A stretch of DNA of 64,000 nucleotides from Penium margaritaceum (Eukaryota; Streptophyta; Zygnematophyceae; Desmidiales; Peniaceae). Both the position numbers and the translations under genes were made by a program. The stretch lies in contig SZWC01001207.1 in assembly GCA_023375785.1 (NCBI GenBank), positions 68,102 to 132,101 on the forward strand. Reading direction: 5' to 3'. The number at the start of each line of letters is the position of its first letter. Positions within the stretch are counted from its first letter, which is position 1. Positions 1 to 10,822 of the stretch are shown here, one piece after another. Under the pieces are notes generated by a model. The model was not told the DNA's origin. It ran no database searches and saw only the letters and a program-made list of their open reading frames with translations.

Positions 1-846
1 TATGTACTTGCTAGACGATACCTAGTATTCCCAACCCATTGTTTCCCCCATTGACCATTTGTGACTCGTGTTATGGATTGTATATGTTCACCACAAATAG
101 TGAATTCTTTTGGTCATGTTCAGTGACATATGCCTATATTGGTTGGTCACTGTGCATGGTAGCCACACTGTGCTACTGCTTATTGAGGGCCTTTGTACTT
201 GCTAGTCAACAGCTAGTGTACCCAAACCATTATTTCTCCCTCTCACTATTTGTTACTTGTGTTGTGAGTTTTCAACGTTGACCACACGTAATGGAATTCT
301 TTGGTCATGATCCGTGACATATGCCTACTTTGGATTGTCACTGTGCATGGTATGCACACCGTCCCACTACTTATGGAAGGTCTTAGTACTTGCTAGTTGA
401 AAAATAGTTTTCCCAAAACTTTTTTGCCCCCTCTGACCAATTGCAACTTGCATTATGAGTTGTCATTGTTGACACACAGATGAATTCTTTGATCATGGTC
501 AGTGACATATGCCTAATCTGGTTGGTCATTATGCTTGGTATCCACACCGTGCCACTACTTTTTGACGGTCTTTTGTACTTGCTAGTAGATAACACGTACT
601 TCCAAACCTTTTTTCCACCTTCGGGGATTTTGTGTCTGAATTGAGACTTGTCAACGTTGGCCACCCATAGTGAAATTATTTGGTCATACTCAGTACATAT
701 GCCTAATTTGGTTGGTCATTGTGCATGGTAGCCACATCCTGCCACTACTTATTGAAGATCTTTGTACTTTCTAGTCACTAACTAGTGTTTCCGAACCATT
801 GTTTCCCCCTCTGACCATTTGTGACTTATGTTATGATTTGTCAACA
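1..846 (+). repeat. SatA ~190-bp satellite array, plus orientation, first block
   Basis: Tandem monomers of about 190 bp; the landmark TGCATGGTAGCCAC recurs near 153, 343, 532 and 722. Each monomer carries the phrases TTGGTCATGGTCAGTGACAT, GCCTACTTTGGTTGGTCATT, GTACTTGCTAGTCGATACCT and CCATTTGTGACTCG, and the dyad GTCAACGTTGAC. Monomers differ by scattered substitutions and small indels. The short open frames here are chance frames in the repeat. The block is cut at 846 by an LTR element and resumes at 4753. The length is close to a nucleosomal repeat and to many centromeric satellites, but a centromeric role is inference only. Confidence 0.95.
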
Positions 847-1595
847 TGTCAGAGGATTGCTGGTGCTGCCGTTGTGTGGACGCGGTCACAAGGACAAGCG
901 TTTCAATGGAGGACAGAAGCACAAGCAGAGGCAAAGCGGTAACAACGATGAGAGGCAAAAATGGAAGCAAAGGAGGACATAGAGTGATGGAAAGAAGCGT
1001 GGGTGCGGCACCGAAGGTGCGAGCACTGAGGTCTTGCTAAAAAGAGTGGACGCATTTCTTTGGGGGAAGGATGGAAGCTTCCTTGACGGTGCGGGAGTTG
1101 CTGACGTATGAGTGACGTTGACAGGTAAGAGTGGACGCAGTGCGAGAGCACGTGCGCTGAGAGGAGAATGAAGGCAAAGGGACTGGAGGCGGCCCAGAGG
1201 GCAAGCCTGAAGGAGAATCCAATGGATTGATTATAGACTAGAATACAAGCAATACAAATAGGAAAGGTCTAACCTAGCATGCTTTGTCGAGCGGGCATAG
1301 AGGTGGCGACTCAGGCAAGTGAGAGAAAGGGGGAAGCGCCTTGAGACCACAATTTGGCTTTACTAGCCGTACGCATAGAGGAGTGACGAGCACAGGCATG
1401 ATCTTTGCAGGTGTGTTTCGCCTGGACCATTGTCGTACGAATCCGTTGGTTTGGTCTTGGCGAGGCTCGCACGTTTGTTGGTTGTGAGACTGTTTGGATG
1501 TTGGTCGTGTGACGCCGGAGATGAACCTGCATTATCACTCTATACTTTCTCAGTGGCTGCACTCCTTGAAGCGATCTCCATAATGATTTCTGACA
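847..1595 (-). repeat. 3' LTR of the gag-only element
   Basis: Matches 4006-4752 almost end to end, for example GCTGGTGCTGCCGTTG near the left end and AATCCGTTGGTTT.GTCTTGG further right. It begins TGTCAGAGG on the plus strand and ends TTTCTGACA. On the coding (minus) strand it follows the purine tract at 1596-1603. The two LTRs differ at many scattered sites, so the insertion is not recent. Confidence 0.92.
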
Positions 1596-1603
1596 CCCCC
1601 CTT
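1596..1603 (-). other. Polypurine tract of the gag-only element
   Basis: The plus strand reads CCCCCCTT directly after the left LTR; on the minus strand this is AAGGGGGG followed at once by the LTR start TGTCAGA. This is the usual plus-strand primer position in an LTR element. Confidence 0.8.
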
Positions 1604-2481
1604 AGATCGGGAGAGGGGTGCAAGCCTTGAAAGGTAGGCCTGGGAGTCTTCAATCTGTAGAGACACAGCGCGGAGGAAGCTTCGGAGGTTTTGGAAGCGG
1701 TGGACGCTTCAGCACCAGGTTGTAGAGGGAAGAGAGAAAACCTGGACGGTGCAGGAGTGTCTGAGCAGAAGCAGTGAGTGCTGTGGGGGAAGAAGTGTCG
1801 GTAGAGGGAAATGCACAGTTTGTTAGAAGGGTGGATGCAGTGGGTATGCTGTGGGTTGGTTCAGGTTTGCAGTAGGAAGCAGAGCGATTCCAATCACACA
1901 CCCATATCATCCTTGGACTCAGACCATACTTGGGCTTGCGCAGATTGTGAGCAGTGACAACCCTGCGAAGGCAGGTGGTCCAGATTTGAGAGGTCATGTG
2001 ATGCGTCACATGAAGTAATCTGCTTCCTTCAGTAGGCGGCTGACAAGCTTTTTTCTGTGGGCGGGAGCTGTGGTGAACAATGTTCCGTGGTGCAGGCAGT
2101 ATTTTGTGAGAAATGTGCGGAGGAGTGCATGAGCAGTGTTGCAGAGGATGAGGCAAGGCGGTCTGTCAAAGTGCTTAGCCTGTTGTCGCAGCCAGTCTCG
2201 TAGGGAAGGAACTGCACCAGTCAGTGTACGAAGGGAGAGTACAGTGTAGTGCTGTGATAACTGGTCATGGATGAAGAGGAAGTGACTGTGGCGAACAGTG
2301 GAGTATGAAGATGGAGGTTGAATGAGTGCAATGTGGAGAAAGTCAAAGCTTCAGAGAGAGGTGTGAAAGGAGAGAGGAGAAGAGGAGGACACAGTGTACA
2401 TATCAAGACCATACTGCTCAGATCCAATCTCAGACACAGGCTCCACTACTCGTAGCATAACACCATTGTTAGGAGCAGGAT
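1604..2481 (-). other. Interior 3' region of the gag-only element, no recognisable gene
   Basis: About 0.9 kb between the gag stop and the polypurine tract. The open frames here (for example 1650-2156, minus) show no recognisable domain, and no DSG protease, DD35E integrase or YVDD motif is present. It is most likely filler or untranslated RNA. Confidence 0.6.
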
Positions 2482-3561
2482 TCATAGCAGTGGGGAAGGT
2501 GGTGCTTCCATGTTGTTGGCTGGAGCTGAACGCCAGCTTGAGCTTCCCATCCGGTTGTAGTAGCGCTGGCGGCGTTCTTCCGCCCAGTTGGGTTGCTTGC
2601 CGTAGGAATTGCCGGGGTTCTGGTCCAACCACTCGTCAGTAGCACGCTGATCGCAGACATGCGGCAGGTGGTTGCGGCGACCGCACTTGGCTCCCTTGAG
2701 AGGCCCATGGCGGATGGTGTAGGAGCATGCAGGGAAGCGGTTGATCATGCGGTAGTCAGTGGTGGCGTCCATTGTCTCAAAGGAGTTGGTAGCAATGGAG
2801 GTTTTGCGTAATTGCTTGGCAACGTAGTCTTGTTCTGCTGCCATGAGTTTGGGGCTGATGACAGTGATGGTTAACTGATTGACAGGCAACTACACGAGGA
2901 TTTGACAAATGATGTCATACTGACCACGGAGGCCGGAGATGATGCCAGTGCAGACGACAGCAGGGGGAAGGTCAATTTTCATTTCTTTGAGGTCGCGGGC
3001 GATGGTGGTGACGGCTGCAATATAGCTACCCATGTTGGTTTGGGCGGCAAAAGGCACTGAGAAGAGGGACATGATTTTGATGCCGCAGGCAGTGGAGGTG
3101 TTGTTGCTGAAATGATCTTCAAGAGCTTTCCAGACTTTGTGGGTCTTAGGCCCAAGGGTGCGGATATCTTTGTGCAGCTCAGGAGAGGAGGTGGTCATGA
3201 TGGTCATGAGGGCAGTGCTGTTGGCGACTTCCCAGGAGGCGTGGCTGATAGTGGTCGTAGTGACGGCAGGAACGGAGGATGAGGAGGCAGTCTGAGCAGG
3301 ATGGGACACGGTTCCACCCAAGGGATCTCCTCCGGGGGCGACGGCAGCGGTGGCGGTTGAGGCGGCGCCATCAGGTGGCTCTATCCCGGTGTCAGTGTTG
3401 CTGATCGGGTGGCTATGGGTAATACCCTCAACCTTCAGCGTCCCGAAGAAGAGGGACACCAAGTAGCTCCACAGTTTGTAGTTGCTTGTTCCATCCGGCT
3501 TCACAGTGAGTTTGGGGAGACCAGACAGAGTGAGAGTGGAGGCCATAATGATGTTAGTCAT
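2482..3561 (-). pseudogene. Copia-like gag, interrupted by one TAG
   Basis: Reads on the minus strand from ATG at 3561 (alternative ATG at 3546) to 2482, about 360 codons. One in-frame stop TAG at 2890-2892 separates 2890-3561 from 2482-2889, and the frame is otherwise continuous. The first part has the capsid-like stretch VWKALEDHF and a conserved-looking GIISGLRGQYD. The second part carries a Cys/His cluster with the spacing C-x12-C-x4-H-x2-H-x-C (GAKCGRRNHLPHVC) followed by an acidic TDEWLDQ segment, suggesting the nucleic-acid-binding C-terminus of Gag. A longer upstream frame to 3816 runs through leader repeats and is unlikely to be translated. The TAG fits a CAG-to-TAG transition. Family assignment is by pattern only. 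Confidence 0.7.
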
Positions 3562-3623
3562 GATGTGGCAGATGATTTGAGATAGCGGTGCGTGATGGCG
3601 GCTCGAGAAAAAGTTGGGGCGGC

Positions 3624-3830
3624 TGGTGCTGATGAGGAGGAAAGAGTGCAGGGACAAGATCACGTGAGTACACGGCAGAGATGGCGGAGAAGCGAAAAGC
3701 TCCTGCTGATGAGGAAAACAGAGCGCAGGGGCAAAACCACGTGCGCACACGATGGAGATGGCGGAGAACCAAAAGTTGCTTCTGATGAGGAAGAGAGGGC
3801 GCAGGGGTGAAACCACGTGCGTGCAATCAC
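3624..3830 (-). repeat. Tandem ~77-bp repeats with CACGTG boxes in the element leader
   Basis: About 2.6 copies of a 76-77 bp unit built from CTGATGAGGA, GCGCAGGGGCAAAACCACGTG and GAGATGGCGGAGAA. CACGTG occurs at 3661, 3738 and 3814, spaced 77 and 76 bp. The block lies between the primer site and gag, so it is part of the 5' leader. Related units occur in the element at 7110-10822. CACGTG is the core of the plant G-box; regulatory use here is inference. Confidence 0.8.
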
Positions 3831-3993
3831 CAAGAGGAACTGGAATGGTGCTGCCACTACACCTTAGTCAGAAGACGCGCCGCCACCGCGGTTCTTCTGG
3901 CAATCACGACTCTTCGAGGTGGAGAGTTTTGATTGGAGATGAAGTGGGTGCGGCCGAGTGGCAAGCAAGAAGAGAACCAATTGTGTTACTTGG

Positions 3994-4005
3994 GCTCTGA
4001 TACCA
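3994..4005 (-). other. Primer binding site, initiator Met tRNA
   Basis: The plus strand GCTCTGATACCA is TGGTATCAGAGC on the minus strand, the usual complement of the 3' end of plant initiator tRNA-Met. It abuts the 5' LTR with no spacer and fixes the orientation of the element. Confidence 0.9.
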
Positions 4006-4752
4006 TGTTAGAAGGCTGCTGGTGCTGCCGTTGAGTGGACGTGGTCACAAGGACAAGCGTTTCAATGGAGGACAGGAGCACGAGCAGAGGCAAAGCGGTA
4101 ACGGCGATGAGAGGCAAAAACGGAAGCAAACGAGGACATAGAGTGATGGAAAGAATTGTGGGCGCAGCACCGAAGGTGCGAGTACTGAGGTCTTGTTAAG
4201 AAGAGTGGACGCAGCACTTTGTGGGAAGGATGGAAGCTTCCTTGAAGGTGTGGGCATTGCTGACATATGAGTGACGTTGACTGGTAAGAGTGGACGCAGT
4301 GCAAGAGCACGGGCCCTGAGAGGAGAATGAAGGCAAAGGGACTAGAGGCGGCCCAGAGGGCGAGCCTGAAGGAGAATCCAATGGATTGATCATAGACTAT
4401 AATACAAGCAATACAAACAGGAAAGGTCTAACCTAGCGCGCTTCGTTGAGCAGGCATCAAGGTGGCAACTCGGGCAAGTGAGAGAAAGGGGGAAGCGTCT
4501 TGAGACCACGATTCGGCTTTACTAGCCGTACGCATAGAGGAGTGAAGAGTACAGGCACGATCTTTGCAGGTGCGTTTCGCCTGGACCGTTGTTGTACGAA
4601 TCCGTTGGTTTCGTCTTGGAAAGGCTCGCATGTTTGTCGGTCGTGAGACCGTTCAGATGTTGGTCGTGTGACGCCGGAGATGAACCTGCATTGCCACTCT
4701 TTTTTATCAGTGGCTGCACCCCTTGAAGCAATCTCCAGAATAATGTCTGACA
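4006..4752 (-). repeat. 5' LTR of the gag-only element
   Basis: 747 bp. The plus strand starts TGTTAGAAGG and ends ATGTCTGACA. It is the partner of 847-1595 and is followed by the target duplication CAACA. Transcription of the element would start inside this LTR on the minus strand; no promoter motif is certain. Confidence 0.92.
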
Positions 4753-7109
4753 CAACATTGACCACACAATGTGGAATTTCTTTGGTCATGGTCAGTGACA
4801 AACACCTACTTTTGTTTGTCACTGTGCATGGTAGCCACAGCGTGCCACTACGTATTGAAGGTCTTTGCACTTGGTAGACGATACATAGTGTTTCCAAACC
4901 ATTGTTTCCAACTCTTACCATTTGTCAATCGTGTTATGAGTTGTCAACGTTGGCCACACAAAGTGAAATTCTTTGGTCGTGGTCACTTACATATGCCTAC
5001 TTTGGTTGATTGTTGTGCATGGTAGCCACACTTTACCACTACTTATTGAAAGTCTTTGTACTTGCTAGTTGATACCTATTGTTCCCAAACCATTGATTTC
5101 TCATCTGACCATTTCTGACTCCTGTTATGAGTTATCAGCGTTGACCACCCATAGTGAAACTCTTTAGTCATAGTCAATGACGTATCCATACGTTGGTTGG
5201 TCATTATGTATGGTTGCCACAGCCTGCCACTAATCATTGAAGGTGTTTGTACTTGCTATTCAATACCTAGTGTTCCCAAACCATTGTTTCCCCCTGTGAC
5301 CATTTGTGACTCGTAATATGAGTTTTCAACGTTGACCACACATAGTGTGATTCTTTGGTCATGATCAGTAACACATGCCTACTTTGGTTGGTCATTGTCC
5401 ATTGTATTCACACCATGCAACTACTTACTGAAGGTCTTTGTACTAGCTAGATGATACCTAGTGTTTCAAAAACATTGTTTCTCCCTCTGACCATTTGTGA
5501 CTCGTATTATGAGTTCTCAACGTTGACCACCCATAGTGGAACTCTTTGGTCATGATCAGTGAAATATTCATACTTTGTTTGGTCATTGTGCATGGTAGCC
5601 ACACCGTGCAACTACGTACTAAAATTCTTTGTACTTGCTAGTCAACAACTAGTATTCTCCAACCATTGTTTCCTCCTCTGTCCATTTGTGACTCGTGTTA
5701 GGAGTTGTCAACGTTGACCACACAAAGTGGAACTCTTTGGTCATGGTCAGTGATAAATGCATACTTTGGTTGGTCATTGTGCATGGTAGCCAGAGAGTGC
5801 CACTGCTTTTTGAATGTCTTGTACTTTCTAGATGATACCTAGTGTTTCCATCCCATTGTTTCATCCTCTTACCATTTGTGACTCGTGTTGTGAGTTGTCA
5901 ATGTTGACCACACATAGTGAAGTTCTTTGATCATGGTCAGTGACATATGCCTACTTTGGTTGGTCATTGTGCATGGAAGCTACACCGTGTCACTACTCAT
6001 TTAAGGTCTTTGTACTTGCTAGTCAATACCTAGTGTTCCCACATCATTGTTTCCCCCTCTGACCATTTGTGATACGTGGTCTTGGTTGTCAACGTTGACC
6101 GTCCATAGTACAACGCGTTGGTCATAGTCAGTGACACATGCCTACTTTGGTTGGTCATTATGCATGGTGGCCACAGTGTGCCACTAGTTATTCAAGGTAT
6201 GTGTACTTGCTAGTCGATACCTAGTGTTCCTAAGCCATTGTTCTCTCCATGACCATTTGTGAGTTGTACTATGAGTTGTGAACGTTGACCACACAGAGTT
6301 GAATTCTTTTGGTCATGGTGTGTGACATATGCCTTATTTGGTTGGTCATTGTGCATGGTAGCCACACCGTACCATTATCAATTGAATATCGTTTTACTTG
6401 CTAGACAATAAATCGTGTTCCCAGACCATTGTTTTCACCTCTGACCATTTGTGACTCGTGTTATGAGCTGTCAATGTTGACCACACATGGCGGAACTCTT
6501 CGTTCATGATAAGTGACGTATGCCTATTTTGGTTGGTCATTGTGCATGGCATCCACAGCGTGCCACTACGTATTGAAGGTCTTTGTACTTGCTAGTCAAT
6601 AACTAGTATTCCCAAACCATTTTTTTCCTCTGTGTCCATTTGTGACTCATGTTATGAGTTGTCAACATTGACTACACATAGTGGAATTCCTTTGGTTGTG
6701 GTCAGTGACATATGCCTGATTTGATTGGTCATTGTTCATGGTAGCCACAGTGTGTCACTATTAGTGAAGGTCTTTGTACTTGCTAAATGATTCCTAGTGT
6801 TTCCAAACCATTTTTTCCCGCCTTTTACCATTTGTGACTCGTGTTGTGAGTTGTCAACGTTGGTCACACATAGTGAAATTCATCGGCCATGATCAGTGAC
6901 ATATGCCTTCTTTGGTTCGTCATTGTGCATGGAAGCCACACCGTGCCACTACTTCTTGAAGTTCTTTGCACTTGCTAGTCGATACCTAGTGTTCCCCAAC
7001 TTTTGTTTCCCCCTCTGACCATTTGCGACTCGTCTTATGAGTTGTCATTGTTGACCACCCATAGTGAAACTCTTTGGTCATAGTCAGTGACATATGCCTA
7101 CTTTGGTCC
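4753..7109 (+). repeat. SatA array, second block
   Basis: Continues the same array after the 847-4752 insertion; the interrupted monomer resumes with CAACATTGACCAC. About twelve ~190-bp monomers in uniform orientation. Nothing else is seen in this stretch. It ends inside the phrase CTACTTTGGT, where the second LTR element begins. Confidence 0.95.
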
Positions 7110-7547
7110 TTTCATAAGAATGGGGTGGGTCGGCTGACCAGCGGCAAAAGCAGGTAGAAGCCGTCAGATGTGTAGCTTTGTGTATAGGAGTTGAACGGAG
7201 ATGGAATTTAGTCAGAAAGTGAGAGGTGGCAGGTGGCTTAGTAAGTATGAGAGAAGACTGAGTTTGGCGAGAAGCTCAAGATCAGAGACGAAGAGTTGAG
7301 CCCTGAGTGAGAGCGGAGTAGAGTATCGTAGAACAGGACAAAAGCAGAGCAACGGCTTCTTTTCTGCTAACCGGATGCGGTTGCGATGTGATCGCAGTTA
7401 TTAGGGACGGCTTGCCACTGGATCCTTGATTGTGACCAACAATCCGTTGGCGAGGTGGTTTGTGTTGGTTCGGTACGGATCTTGAACCTTATTGAGAGCT
7501 CTGATTATCCCGGGGATTATGTCAGTGTTGACTTCAATATTCTGACA
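7110..7547 (-). repeat. 3' LTR of the LARD-like element, internally deleted
   Basis: Matches 10240-10822 (shared GTGAGAGGTGGCAGGTGGCT and ATTATGTCAGTGTTGACTTC) but lacks roughly 140 bp present in the other LTR at about 10441-10590. It ends ATTCTGACA and is followed by the purine tract on the minus strand. Confidence 0.85.
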
Positions 7548-10227
7548 GCCCCCTTGAAGTAAACATTTGGGAGGATGTGGTACACAAGTCAGATACAGGG
7601 ATTGCCAGGTCTCTGAGAATCCTTCGTGTGGTTGCGGGATGAGTAGGTGAAGAAAGTGATGGGTGGTGAGGATGAGCGCCTCCTTCAGGAGTGCTTCTAC
7701 CCAGTCCGTACCATGAAGGGATATGGAGTTAAGGAGACCAAGGAGCACCTGTCAGAGATTGAACTTGGGAGATTTGAGTCTCCCCAGTTTGAGTAGTACA
7801 TCAACCCTCCATTGATGGTGGTTTGTGGAACCATCTCTTTCCCTGTGTAGTTGGGGGAATCCCGTAGGCACTGTAGAAGATGAGTAACAATATCTGTCAG
7901 TGCCCTGCTAGGTGCTGAACAGTCAATGAATTAGATTGGTTTCATTGATGGTTGAACACAAAAAAGGGCAGTGGGTGTGTTGTTGCTTATGGTCTACTCC
8001 AGTGTAGGGAGTGCCAAGATGAACCGTTGATTCATCAAGGTCATCTGACAAGGTAGCCTTGATGAGGATGATGTTCTAAGGGAACACCACCGAGAGCTCA
8101 TTCTCCTTGGTATGATCCATTAGAAGGGTGATGATGGGGATGATGGAGATGGTGATGGTGCTTAATGTTGGGGATGCAAGAGTGGAGGGTGCTGCCACAA
8201 CACCACGCTCAAAGGGGACTCTGCCACAGCGAGCTCTGTGAGACCAAGGGAAGTGTAGGGAAGCGCAAGGATTCAGGCAGTCAGGTCCACGAATACAATG
8301 GCTTGTTCCACCGGTTAGCTTGATCAACCAGGGAGACAGGTGGTGTCCGGTTCCAGTGGTGTTTTGACTGTGCCTTTGTTGACTGGCTTCGGCTACGAGT
8401 GCAGGTGCTGATGGGGGAAGGATGTGGGTGTCGTGCCCAGGTGTGCATGAAGGAGGTACTCAAGAAGCAGGAGCTTCCACTTTCACTGGAGGAGTGACGT
8501 CTTGTGCCCTAGTTTGCTGGAGCCCGATGAGGAGTATGACTGGCAGTGTCGGATGCTCTGGCGAGAGGGAGACCTGCAGCTACTGAGAAGTGGCAAGGAC
8601 ACAGGTTACCACAATATTGGCAGCGTTACCGGGCAGATCCCATTGCCAGTGCAAAGGAAGGAGAAGAACGGAGGGGTTGAAGGCTTGGATACAGAAGCTT
8701 GAGTGCAAGGGTGGAACCACGTGCACTGGAGATGAATCGGCATGGGTGTAGGCCGCCGCGGAGCTGGCGATTCGGCGGGGCAGCTCTTGGTGCCGAGCGG
8801 AGAATGATGACTGTAGATGCTTGCGGAGAAGTAACGGAATGGTCGCAGGGGCAAACCTCGTGCATTGCGAAAGTGGGGAAGGAGAGATGCGGCAAGGGGA
8901 AGGCTTGAGCCAGCGCACCGTGAGAAATCTGCTACCGATGTGGGTGCATGCCGCTGCAAGGTGGGCAGATGGCACGTGCAGATCCTCCTACCAGTCACAG
9001 ATGCTGAAGCTACTGACGATGGCGGAGGAAGATGATATTAAAGTGTGGGCGCATAGGCAAGCCGCATGCAATGCGGAAGATTTGGCGTGGGCGCAGGCCG
9101 TTGCAGTGAGGGCCCTAAGACCTGATCGATCCTTGTGTAAAGTGAATGATGAAGGTGATGGAGGAGGACTCATTGATGATGGAGTGTGCGCAGGGGCAAG
9201 ACCTCGTGCGCTGCTGAAGAACACGGATGATGATGCAGAATGTTTGAAAGCGGATGCAGATGAAGCTGATGAGGCAGCGGAAGATGAAGATGAGGCAAAG
9301 GAGGACAGCTGTAGAGGAGGACCCAATACGGTGAGAGGCTGATGCTAAAAGGAGAATCCGGCAGAGTGGAGGAGGATGAAGTTGGCGGGAGGGATGTGGA
9401 TGGAGCAGAGGTCTTCTGATGTTTAGTGATGGGCGGCTTGTTCCACCAACTTTGGCTCGAGACCGACGAGCTGCGGAGCTGGTGGTGTCCGTTATCGTGA
9501 CAAACATAGGAGGGAATTGAAGTAGAGCCTGTATGTTGGAGTCAGGAGAGTGACAGCTTGTGCCCCCAGTTGGCTCAAAACCGACAAGCAGGGAGACTGG
9601 TGATGTCTGACATCCTGACGGCACACACGACTTCTGCTGCAAAAGAGAACAAAGGGGCGGCATGAGGAATTGGCTCGAGGAACTGATTTGGCATGAACGG
9701 GGAAGAGGCTGCACACAGGAATGACGGCGATGATGATGCAGATGAGGCCGGTGAGTAGTGCTAAACCAGCTGAAGAAGGAGAAGGGTTGGATGGCTTTGC
9801 AAGAGGAAGAGATGGTAGATGAGGTTTCGTTTCTGCTGCGGGGTCACTTTGGAGCGATGAGCGTTGTGCAAAATAGAGGACGACAGGTTGAGTCTACAGA
9901 GAAGAATGTGTTAGTGGAGGGTGAGGAGCGGCAGAGTGATAGTGGAGAAAGCGGGCATTGGTAGGAAGCTTTGAAAAAGATGGCAACAGAAGGCGGCTTG
10001 AGAGCTGCTGGCAGCTGTTTGATGGTGGGGAATCCCCAGATGTTTGCCACGGGCATGAGAATGCACTTATGGCTTGGTCACAGTGAAGAGAACCTCCACA
10101 ACTTGAGAAACAGTCGTCGTGTCATTTGCTTATGTCTGTTATGGAGGAACTGAGAGGCTGGCGGGAGCGCTGATGATGCCTGCAAGATGTCGACTTGGTT
10201 AGCAACCACCAGGCAATGTTGCCTGAC
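7548..10227 (-). other. Interior of the LARD-like element, no recognisable gene
   Basis: No gag, protease, integrase or RT motif on either strand. The longest frames (8821-9342 plus, 173 codons, Asp/Glu-rich at its end; 9115-9714 minus) overlap each other and match nothing I recognise. The segment 8700-9210 holds degenerate copies of GCGCAGGGGCAAG.CC.CGTGC and GATGGCGGAG, the leader repeats of the first element. A second internal motif, GGAGACTGGTGGTGTCYG with upstream GCTTGTKCC, recurs near 8298-8350, 9428-9495 and 9548-9612. Confidence 0.6.
8700..9210 (-). repeat. Degenerate leader-type repeats shared with the gag-only element
   Basis: GTGCAAGGGTGGAACCACGTGC (one G-box at 8718-8723), CGCAGGGGCAAACCTCGTGC near 8844 and GCGCAGGGGCAAGACCTCGTGC near 9188 resemble the units at 3624-3830. 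GATGGCGGAGGAAGATGA near 9018 also matches. This ties the two non-autonomous elements together by descent or recombination. Confidence 0.65.
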
Positions 10228-10239
10228 GCTCTGATACCA
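10228..10239 (-). other. Primer binding site, initiator Met tRNA
   Basis: The minus strand reads TGGTATCAGAGC directly next to the LTR start at 10240. It is the same tRNA primer as in the first element. Confidence 0.88.
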
Positions 10240-10822
10240 TGTCAGACGAATGGAGTGGGTCGGATGACCAGTGGTAGAAGCAAGTATATGCAATCAGATG
10301 TGTAGCATTGTGTAGGGGAGTTGAGCGGAGCTGGGAGTTAGTCGGAAAGTGAGAGGTGGCAGGTGGCTTAGTAAGTATAAGAGAGGACTGAGTTTGGCAG
10401 GAAGGTCGCGATCAGAGGTGAAGAGTTGAGCACTGAATGAGAGCGGAGCAAAGCGAAGGACTTGGATTGGATAACAAGGAAGCGTGAGCAAAAGTTGAGC
10501 AGGGCGCAGACACCGCGGTGAAGCCGTGGAACCAAAAGAGAACAGAGCGAAGAAGACTGCTCTGGCTAACCTCGAGGGAATGAACATCCTCGGTAATATA
10601 TCGTAGAACATGACAAAAGCAGAGCAACAAATTCTTTTCCGCTAGCCGAACGCGGTTGCAACGTGATCGTGGTTATTAGGGACGGCTCACCTCTGGGTCC
10701 GCGATCATGACCGACAATACGTTGGTGAGGTGGTTCGTGTTGGTTCGGTACGGAATCTGAACCTTATTCAGAGCTCGGATTATCCAAGGGATTATGTCAG
10801 TGTTGACTTCAATATTCCGACA
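10240..10822 (-). repeat. 5' LTR of the LARD-like element
   Basis: 583 bp, plus strand from TGTCAGACGAATGG to ATATTCCGACA. It is the fuller of the two LTRs. On the right it joins SatA at GGTTGGTCATTG. Confidence 0.87.

Larger units (their letters stand above)
847..4752 (-). mobile_element. Non-autonomous gag-only LTR retrotransposon (TR-GAG type)
   Basis: A complete element bounded by TGTCAGA (847) and TCTGACA (4752) and flanked by the 5-bp duplication CAACA (842-846 and 4753-4757) in SatA. The two LTRs are ~748 bp. The tRNA-Met primer site beside the right LTR and the polypurine tract beside the left LTR show that it reads on the minus strand. The 2.4-kb interior carries only a gag-like frame with no protease, integrase or reverse transcriptase, so it must have depended on enzymes from another element. 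Gag looks Copia-like (W..LEDHF-type helix region followed by a Cys/His cluster). Confidence 0.9.
7110..10822 (-). mobile_element. Non-coding LTR element (LARD-like), related in layout to 847-4752
   Basis: Terminal repeats at 7110-7547 and 10240-10822 enclose 2.7 kb. GCTCTGATACCA at 10228-10239, adjoining the right LTR, is a tRNA-Met primer site on the minus strand; GCCCCCTTGAAG at 7548 is the polypurine tract in the same orientation. The flanks GGTCC (7105-7109) and GGTTG (10823-10827) look like a decayed 5-bp target duplication within the SatA phrase TTTGGTTGGTC. No retroviral enzyme domain is visible on either strand. The left end of the element is mutated (TTTCATAAG against TGTCAGACG), as expected for an old copy. 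Confidence 0.82.

Noticed and set aside
3994-4005. tRNA-Met gene
   Set aside because: Only the 12-base primer complement is present here and at the other LTRs; no cloverleaf follows.
5649-5864. Small proteins in SatA blocks
   Set aside because: Similar short frames recur in neighbouring ~190-bp monomers on both strands, broken at random by substitutions.
8821-9342. 173-codon acidic open frame
   Set aside because: Lies antisense in a LARD-like element, overlaps opposing frames and includes degenerate leader repeats; no domain recognised.
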